From S012-109 sp964425105 (GTDB lineage: Bacteria; Pseudomonadota; Gammaproteobacteria; SZUA-140), in the NCBI GenBank assembly GCA_964425105.1, contig CAYRLE010000046.1, positions 1 through 19,534 on the forward strand: 19,534 nucleotides of DNA, read 5' to 3'. Of this stretch, positions 15,162 to 19,534 are shown in pieces. Both the position numbers and the translations under genes were made by a program. Each line of letters begins with the position of its first letter. The stretch's first letter is position 1. The notes below the pieces were generated by a model that was not told the origin of the DNA, ran no database searches, and saw only the letters and a list, made by a program, of their open reading frames with translations.

Positions 15162-16211
15162 GTGAGCCCTGAAAGACACAGTGCGAGCTACCAGACGCCG
15201 GTTCTGGCGATCTGCGGCTTCAGCGGTGCCGGCAAGACCACACTCATGGAGCAGGTGCTGCCGGCACTGGCGGCGCGCGGCCTGAAGGTCGCGGTGGTGA
15301 AGCACGATGTCCATGGCATACGGCTGGACGCGCCGGGCAAGGACAGTGCGCGGCTGTTCCAGGCCGGGGCGGATGTGCTGCTGGCAGGACCCGGCGAGGG
15401 ATTCTTCCGCTGCCATGACGTCCCGCCTCTGGACGCGGCGCTGGCAGCCCTGACCCTGCATTATGACTTGGTACTGGTAGAAGGGCACAAGGATAGCGCG
15501 CTGCCCAAGGTATGGCTGCAGAAAGCGGGGGAGGCGGCGCCGCCACGCAGCGCGGCAGAGGTCCTGGCCGTGCTGCCCTGGGACGGCGACCGCAAGCAAC
15601 AGCTGCTGGCCCTGCTGGACCACTGGCTACCGCAGCAATGGCTGGCGCCCCCCCTCTATGGTTGCGTGCTCATCGGTGGCGGGAGCCGGCGCATGGGACA
15701 GCCCAAACACCTCCTGGAGCGCGAGGGGCGCACCTGGCTGGAATCTCTGGCTTCTGTGCTGGGGCAGCAGTGCCAGGAAGTAGTGATCAGTGGGGCAGGG
15801 GAGGTGCCGCCCTCTCTCGCCGCACATGCCCGCGTCCCCGATGCACCGCGGCTGCCCGGCCCCCTGGGCGGCATCCTCTCGGTGATGCGCTGGGCGCCCC
15901 ATGCCTGCTGGCTGGTGTGCGCCTGCGACATGCCGGCCTTCTCTCCCCAGGCCATGCAATGGCTGCTGAGCGAGCGCGTCCCCGGGGTATGGGCCGCCTT
16001 GCCGCAGCTGCCGGAAAGCCGCGGGGTGGAGCCCTTGGGCGCCTACTACGACCGCCGGGCCCGGCCGCTGCTGGAGCAGATGGCGGCGCGCCAGGACTAT
16101 CGCCTGTGCAATCTCGCCACCCATGGCAAGGTGATTTCACCGCGCGTGCCTGAGGCCCTGAGGGAGGCCTGGCGCAACATCAACAGCAGGGCAGAGTTGC
16201 TGGGCACATAA
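15162..16211 (+). CDS. MobB-MobA fusion protein, molybdenum cofactor guanylylation
   Basis: This 349-residue protein joins two enzymes usually made separately. Residues about 10-157 are MobB-like, a GTP-binding adaptor with Walker A GFSGAGKTT (19-27), VVKHDVHG (45-52) and LVLVEGHKDS (103-112). Residues about 165-340 are MobA-like nucleotidyltransferase: LIGGGSRRMGQPKH (170-183), LPGPLGGI and CDMPAFS (255-261). MobA transfers GMP from GTP to molybdopterin cofactor to form the MGD cofactor of DMSO-reductase-family enzymes. The GTG at 15162 follows a GGAAGGA site; a nearby ATG at 15146 is out of frame. A -10-like TATACT at 15109-15114 lies upstream without a convincing -35. Confidence 0.92.
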   Translation: MSPERHSASYQTPVLAICGFSGAGKTTLMEQVLPALAARGLKVAVVKHDVHGIRLDAPGKDSARLFQAGADVLLAGPGEGFFRCHDVPPLDAALAALTLHYDLVLVEGHKDSALPKVWLQKAGEAAPPRSAAEVLAVLPWDGDRKQQLLALLDHWLPQQWLAPPLYGCVLIGGGSRRMGQPKHLLEREGRTWLESLASVLGQQCQEVVISGAGEVPPSLAAHARVPDAPRLPGPLGGILSVMRWAPHACWLVCACDMPAFSPQAMQWLLSERVPGVWAALPQLPESRGVEPLGAYYDRRARPLLEQMAARQDYRLCNLATHGKVISPRVPEALREAWRNINSRAELLGT

Positions 16212-16215
16212 AGAA

Positions 16216-16322
16216 GGGGTCTGAATGCAGGATCAGCGGAGCAGTTACTAAGACAAACGATATCGTTTGTTTTAGTAAACCCTCCCCCAAACCTCACCGC
16301 TCCATCCCGGCATCCAGACCCC
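16216..16322. repeat. Nested inverted repeat (MITE-like or bidirectional terminator-like)
   Basis: The outer arms are GGGGTCTGAATGCAGGATCA (start of 16216-16239) and its imperfect reverse complement at 16297-16322, which ends CATCCAGACCCC; the last 8 bases pair perfectly. Inside is a second, near-perfect 34-base palindrome (16245-16278) centred on GATATC, with 16 of 17 positions paired and the other a G-T. It fills the gap between convergent mobBA and sqr. No target-site duplication is evident. Confidence 0.75.
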
Positions 16323-16335
16323 GATACTGTATTTT

Positions 16336-16354
16336 GCCCCTTTGAGAAAAGGGC
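16336..16354. other. Small hairpin downstream of sqr
   Basis: GCCCCTTTGAGAAAAGGGC folds into a short stem 8 bases beyond the sqr stop codon. On the minus strand it is followed by AAAATAC rather than a T-run, so it is not a standard intrinsic terminator, but it may mark the 3' end of the sqr mRNA. Confidence 0.35.
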
Positions 16355-16361
16355 TATGTCT

Positions 16362-17633
16362 CTATTGCAGGCGCTCGATGCCCAGAGACTTGAGCACATA
16401 CTTCTCGAAAATATGCTCCGAAGTGCCGGTTTTCATCTTGCGCAGGAAATATTTTTCGAAGGCCACCTTGGCAACGTGGACCCACTTGCCCTTCTTCATC
16501 CAACTCACGTTGCGCGGCGGGATCTGGGGGAGGGCGACGAAGGCCACACCTTCATCACCCAGGTCGGCCAGGCAGATGGCATTCCAGGTGCCGCGGTGGG
16601 AGGGTTCCTTGCCGGCGATGACATCCTTGATGTTGTGCACGATGGCGGTGACCATACTCTCGATCATGTAGCCGGTCTTGGGCGCACCGGTGGGCACCGG
16701 GGTCTGCTCCACGGGCGGAATGGCGATGCAGACGCCGGCCGAGTAGATGTTCTGATGCGTTGGATTGCGCTGAAATTCATCCACCATGACGAAGCCGCGG
16801 GGATTGCAGATCTCCTTCACGGCGGCGACTGCTTCCACACCCTTGAAGGCGGGCAACACCATGGAATAGGAGAAGGGCAGTTCGTGCTCTTTGATGACCT
16901 CGCCATTGTCGTTGTGTTCAGCCACAAACATGGTGCCGTCTTCCACGCGGCTGATCTTGGCGTTGGTGATCCACTTGATATGGTGCTGGCGCAATTCCGA
17001 TTCCATCATGCCCTTGGAATCGCCGACGCCGCCCAGACCAAGGTGGCCGATGTAGGGTTCGGAAGTGACGAAGGTGATGGGCACCTTGTGACGCAGCTTG
17101 CGGCGCCGCAGGTCGGTATCCAGGATGAAGGCGTATTCGTAGGCGGGACCGAAACAGCTGGCCATCTGCGCCGCGCCGATCACCACAGGACCGGGATTCT
17201 TGAGAAACTCCTGGTAGTCATGCCAGGCGTCCTCGGCATGGTCGGTGGTACAGATGGATTTGGTGAAACCCGTGGTGGGGCCGAGCCCTTCGATTTCTTC
17301 GAAGGCCAGCTTGGGGCCGGTGGTGATGACCAGATAGTCGTAGTCCACGCTCTCGCCATTGGCCAGCTGCAGGCAGTTGTGTTCGGGGTCGATCTTGCTC
17401 ACCATCTGGGCGATGAAATTGATGCCTTTTTTCTCCACATAACGGCGGATGGGAATGGAAATGGCGTCCCGGTCGCGCCAGCCCACCGCCACCCAGGGAT
17501 TGGAGGGTACGAACTGGAAATGTTCACTGCCGTTGATCAATGTCACCTGGTGCTGTTTGCCCAGGACCGCTTTCATTTCATAGGCCGCGGGCATCCCGCC
17601 CGTCCCCGCTCCGAGTATCACCACATGCGCCAT
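16362..17633 (-). CDS. sqr: Sulfide:quinone oxidoreductase, type I-like
   Basis: This 423-residue FAD enzyme begins MAHVVILGAGTGGMPAAYEM, a dinucleotide-binding motif nearly identical to the Acidithiobacillus ferrooxidans SQR. It oxidises sulfide to polysulfide or sulfur and passes electrons to membrane quinone. The three redox-relevant cysteines of that enzyme are present at Cys128 (KSICTTDHA), Cys160 (MASCFGPAYEY) and Cys354 (WNAICLADLGD), as are His132 and His197. The C-terminal VAFEKYFLRKMKTG and following helix fit a monotopic membrane anchor. The start at 17633 has GGGAG 7-8 bases upstream; an in-frame start at 17675 would add 14 residues that do not match SQR. It is preceded by a sigma-54 promoter and a divergent sigma-54 activator. 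Confidence 0.93.
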   Translation of the reverse strand: MAHVVILGAGTGGMPAAYEMKAVLGKQHQVTLINGSEHFQFVPSNPWVAVGWRDRDAISIPIRRYVEKKGINFIAQMVSKIDPEHNCLQLANGESVDYDYLVITTGPKLAFEEIEGLGPTTGFTKSICTTDHAEDAWHDYQEFLKNPGPVVIGAAQMASCFGPAYEYAFILDTDLRRRKLRHKVPITFVTSEPYIGHLGLGGVGDSKGMMESELRQHHIKWITNAKISRVEDGTMFVAEHNDNGEVIKEHELPFSYSMVLPAFKGVEAVAAVKEICNPRGFVMVDEFQRNPTHQNIYSAGVCIAIPPVEQTPVPTGAPKTGYMIESMVTAIVHNIKDVIAGKEPSHRGTWNAICLADLGDEGVAFVALPQIPPRNVSWMKKGKWVHVAKVAFEKYFLRKMKTGTSEHIFEKYVLKSLGIERLQ

Positions 17634-17714
17634 CTGTTTTTCTCCCGATCTGAATCTGAAGGTATATTGTGCCAATCATCTTCCACATTGGCGGCTATCA
17701 CAAGGCATTGATAT

Positions 17715-17730
17715 TGCGAGAGTCGTGCCA
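17715..17730 (-). promoter_or_regulatory. Sigma-54 (-24/-12) promoter for sqr
   Basis: The minus strand reads TTGGCACG, then ACTC, then TCGCA. GG and GC are 10 bases apart as required, and the match to TGGCACG-N4-TTGCW misses one T only. The expected start is near 17704, giving an sqr leader of about 70 bases. The adjacent divergent gene encodes a sigma-54 activator. Confidence 0.75.
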
Positions 17731-17829
17731 ATCCCTATGCCTGAGTTGGCTTGTCGGGTATGTGGCTGATGTATAACAAATTTCCTATCGTATCTGCTTG
17801 CCGGCCATCATTCAGGTGTTGCCCGGTAT

Positions 17830-17841
17830 GACATGATTGTC
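17830..17841. promoter_or_regulatory. Possible activator binding dyad in the sqr-regulator gap
   Basis: GACATGATTGTC is a GACA-N4-TGTC dyad about 100 bases upstream of the sqr -24 element, a normal distance for a sigma-54 activator site. It is only one short dyad, so the assignment is tentative. TTGTCT at 17837-17842, overlapping it, could also serve as a -35 with TAAAAT at 17861-17866. Confidence 0.25.
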
Positions 17842-17868
17842 TATTTTTCAAAGAAATAGCTAAAATGG

Positions 17869-17891
17869 ACTGCCATTTATGGCAGTTTTTT
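17869..17891 (+). terminator. Intrinsic-terminator-like hairpin before the activator gene (possible attenuator)
   Basis: ACTGCCA (17869-17875) pairs perfectly with TGGCAGT (17880-17886) around a TTTA loop and is followed by an unbroken T-run to 17891. The next bases are the ATG codons at 17892 and 17895 of the sigma-54 activator. No + strand gene lies upstream that would need a terminator here, so it probably acts in the leader of the activator mRNA. Confidence 0.6.
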
Positions 17892-19256
17892 ATGATGACA
17901 AACCCTCCAATCAAAGCGAGCAAGATCGACCCCAGGCTGGTGGGTGAATTGCTGGAATGTATCGACCATCCCGCCATCGCCCTCAGTACCGATTATGTGA
18001 TTCTGGCGGCCAACCGCAAGTATCGCGAGATCTACAGCGGCAGCTTCGAGGTGGGCCGCAGCCGCTGTTACGAGGTCTCACACCGCTATACCGTCCCCTG
18101 TGACCAGGCCGGTGAAAGCTGTCCACTGAAGAACTGCCTGGAAAGTGGCGGTCTGCAGCGTGTCCTGCATCTGCATCATACGCCGAGTGGTCAGGAGCAT
18201 GTGGATGTGGAGACACGTCCCGTCCATGACCAGCAGGGCAATATCCTCTATTGCGTGGAGGTCCTGCGCCACAGCCGCGTGGCCAGCGTCAGCCCTCTGA
18301 GCGAAGGGCTGGTAGGGCGCTCGCCGGCCTTCAACCGCATGCTGGAACTGGTGCAGCGCGTGGCGCCGAGAAACACCTCGGTGCTGTTGCTGGGCGAGTC
18401 GGGCACCGGCAAGGAGCTGGCGGCGCGCGCCATCCACGAGGCCAGCGGGCGGGCCGCTGCCGGTGCCGCACTGGTGCCCGTGGAGTGTTCAGGCTTGTCG
18501 GAGGGGCTTTTCGAGAGCGAGCTGTTCGGCCATGAAAAGGGCGCCTTCACCGGCGCCCACAGCCGCAAGACCGGCCTCGTCGAGGCCGCCTGCGGCGGCA
18601 CCCTGTTCCTGGACGAGGTGGGTGATATCCCCCTCAATCTCCAGGTCAAACTGCTGCGCCTCCTGGAAACAGGCGCCTTCCGCCGGGTCGGCTCCACCGA
18701 ACCCATGCGCGCGGACTTCCGCCTGGTGTGCGCCACCCACCGCGACCTGAAGGCCATGGTGGCCGCGGGGGAATTCCGCGAGGATCTCTATTACCGCATC
18801 AACACCTTTCCCATTCGCATCCCGGCGCTGCGGGAGCGCATGGAGGATTTGCCGCTGCTGGTGGAATCCTTGCTCAAGCGCCTGGAGAGCGAACATCCCT
18901 TGCGCCTGCACCCAGAGACACTGCGCCTGCTGAGACGCTATGAGTTTCACGGAAATATCCGCGAGCTGAGAAACATCCTGGAGTGGGCCAGTGTCATGGC
19001 CGACGATGGCCTGATCCGGCCGCAGCATCTGCCGGACTACGTGCGTCACGAACTGCAGCGCCATGAAAGTGGATCAGCATCAGATGAGTGCGTGATGCTC
19101 GATGGCGAACAGACGGTCCTGAGCCTGAAGGCAATAGAGCAACGTTACCTACAGCAACTGATAGGGCGCTTTGGCGGTGACAAGCGCACACTGGCCCAGG
19201 CATTGGGCATCAGCGAAAGGACGTTGTACCGCAAGCTTGGGAGACAAAGAGAGTAA
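17892..19256 (+). CDS. Sigma-54-dependent transcriptional activator with cysteine-rich PAS domain
   Basis: The 454-residue protein has three parts. An N-terminal PAS-like sensor (about 12-125) carries Cys59, Cys70, Cys77 and Cys82 in the pattern CYEVSH...PC...CPLKNC. The AAA+ sigma-54 domain (about 140-370) has Walker A GESGTGKE (168-175), ESELFGHEKGAFTGA (208-222) with the sigma-54 loop GAFTGA, and Walker B GGTLFLDEVGD (235-245). A C-terminal Fis-type helix-turn-helix (about 425-450) ends GISERTLYRKLGRQ. There is no receiver domain, so the PAS domain probably senses the signal directly; redox, metal or sulfide sensing through the cysteines is inference. The divergent position and a sigma-54 promoter suggest it activates sqr. 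An ATG at 17865 would add nine residues encoded by a terminator-like hairpin; the start is unsure. Confidence 0.92.
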   Translation: MMTNPPIKASKIDPRLVGELLECIDHPAIALSTDYVILAANRKYREIYSGSFEVGRSRCYEVSHRYTVPCDQAGESCPLKNCLESGGLQRVLHLHHTPSGQEHVDVETRPVHDQQGNILYCVEVLRHSRVASVSPLSEGLVGRSPAFNRMLELVQRVAPRNTSVLLLGESGTGKELAARAIHEASGRAAAGAALVPVECSGLSEGLFESELFGHEKGAFTGAHSRKTGLVEAACGGTLFLDEVGDIPLNLQVKLLRLLETGAFRRVGSTEPMRADFRLVCATHRDLKAMVAAGEFREDLYYRINTFPIRIPALRERMEDLPLLVESLLKRLESEHPLRLHPETLRLLRRYEFHGNIRELRNILEWASVMADDGLIRPQHLPDYVRHELQRHESGSASDECVMLDGEQTVLSLKAIEQRYLQQLIGRFGGDKRTLAQALGISERTLYRKLGRQRE

Positions 19257-19311
19257 AAGAGAGTACGGGTATTGACGGGGTAAACGCATTTGTTAGTGCG
19301 CATAATGTATA

Positions 19312-19534
19312 TTATGTCAAATAATGTGATTGGCTGCCTTGATCCATATTGAAGATCTCGGGCGTGCCATAGCGGCTGATAGCCTCCTCAAGCGCCTCTA
19401 CACAAGGATCGGCGTCCATGCTGTTCGATACCCGCCATTCTTCAGCAGAAACACCCTTCAGCTAGTAATACACGGTGGCGCGATTGAGATCCAGCAACTG
19501 ACACTGGCGGGTCACAGGCAATGAATGCGTCCGG
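19312..19534 (-). pseudogene. IS3-family transposase (OrfB) remnant, internally deleted
   Basis: Read on the minus strand from the window edge, one frame gives LPVTRQCQLLDLNRATVYY, then a stop (TAG), then LKGVSAEEWRVSNSMDADPC followed by VEALEEAISRYGTPEIFNMDQGSQ and a stop at 19312-19314. The first part is the N-terminal start of IS3-group OrfB transposases, where YYQPK is usual, so the TAG may be a mutated CAG. The second is the catalytic-core stretch around the second acidic residue, normally NTDQGSQFTS. The middle of the protein, including the first catalytic Asp, and the part after DQGSQ are missing. The gene may extend beyond the window. The sequence 19257-19311 holds no gene; CATAATGTATATTATG (19301-19316) is a dyad at the remnant's end. 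Confidence 0.85.

Noticed and set aside
17655..17672. Second sigma-54-like site (TTGGCACAATATACC on the minus strand) close to sqr
   Set aside because: The -24 half is good but no GC lies at the required distance for the -12 half, unlike the site at 17715-17730.
16356..17711. 451-codon open frame on the + strand over sqr
   Set aside because: It is the antisense shadow of sqr, whose minus-strand product has all SQR motifs; the + product is rich in His/Gly/Asp and matches nothing I recognise.
19330..19524. Small + strand ORF of 64 residues at the right end
   Set aside because: The opposite strand reads as IS3 transposase segments, so this is the antisense of a transposase fossil.

Overview
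The window is GC-rich and densely coded. It reads as chromosomal DNA of a gammaproteobacterium, most likely a sulfur-oxidising lineage (Chromatiales-like). The gene order yceF | yceD-rpmF-plsX-fabH-fabD-fabG-acpP-fabF-pabB-pabC-mltG-tmk-holB-pilZ-tatD is the classic gammaproteobacterial lipid/cell-envelope/replication cluster. The holB-pilZ-tatD order and the PilZ sequence resemble Pseudomonas-type bacteria. A type I sulfide:quinone oxidoreductase (SQR), very like the Acidithiobacillus enzyme, points to sulfide oxidation. The species assignment is inference only.

Layout. (1) About 1-690: yceF/maf on the minus strand. (2) About 760-13860: a long + strand run. It holds rRNA-accumulation protein YceD and ribosomal protein L32, then phospholipid and fatty-acid synthesis (plsX, fabH, fabD, fabG, acpP, fabF), p-aminobenzoate synthesis (pabB, pabC), the lytic transglycosylase mltG, dTMP kinase, DNA polymerase III delta prime, type IV pilus PilZ and the TatD nuclease. 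Several junctions are ATGA overlaps (plsX/fabH, mltG/tmk, tmk/holB). (3) About 13900-16210: a divergent pair, a class V aminotransferase-like gene (-) and a MobB-MobA fusion for molybdenum cofactor (+). (4) About 16212-16360: a nested inverted repeat between convergent genes. (5) About 16362-19256: sqr (-) and a divergent sigma-54 activator with a cysteine-rich PAS domain (+). A near-consensus -24/-12 promoter points at sqr. (6) 19312 to the end: a broken IS3-family transposase remnant on the minus strand.

The most unusual signal is a family of five intergenic heptamer elements at about 1-103, 4559-4650, 5423-5500, 8813-8901 and 12828-12952. Each has an arm of tandem 7-mers, mostly TRATGRG (TAATGGG, TGATGAG; TGAGGCG in one), then a unique 20-30 base centre, then an arm of the reverse-complement 7-mers, so each can fold into a long hairpin. 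The stop-rich arm starts in or within a few bases of the upstream gene's stop codon in all five cases. In yceF and pabB the last codons themselves look repeat-derived. Three of the elements are followed by promoter-like sequences (acpP, pabC, tatD), so they may be transcript-boundary elements or mobile hairpins that close reading frames.

Other regulatory points: yceD appears to have a leaderless or nearly leaderless mRNA from a strong sigma-70 promoter. The sigma-54 activator gene has a perfect intrinsic-terminator-like hairpin with a T-run directly before its likely start codon, a candidate attenuator.
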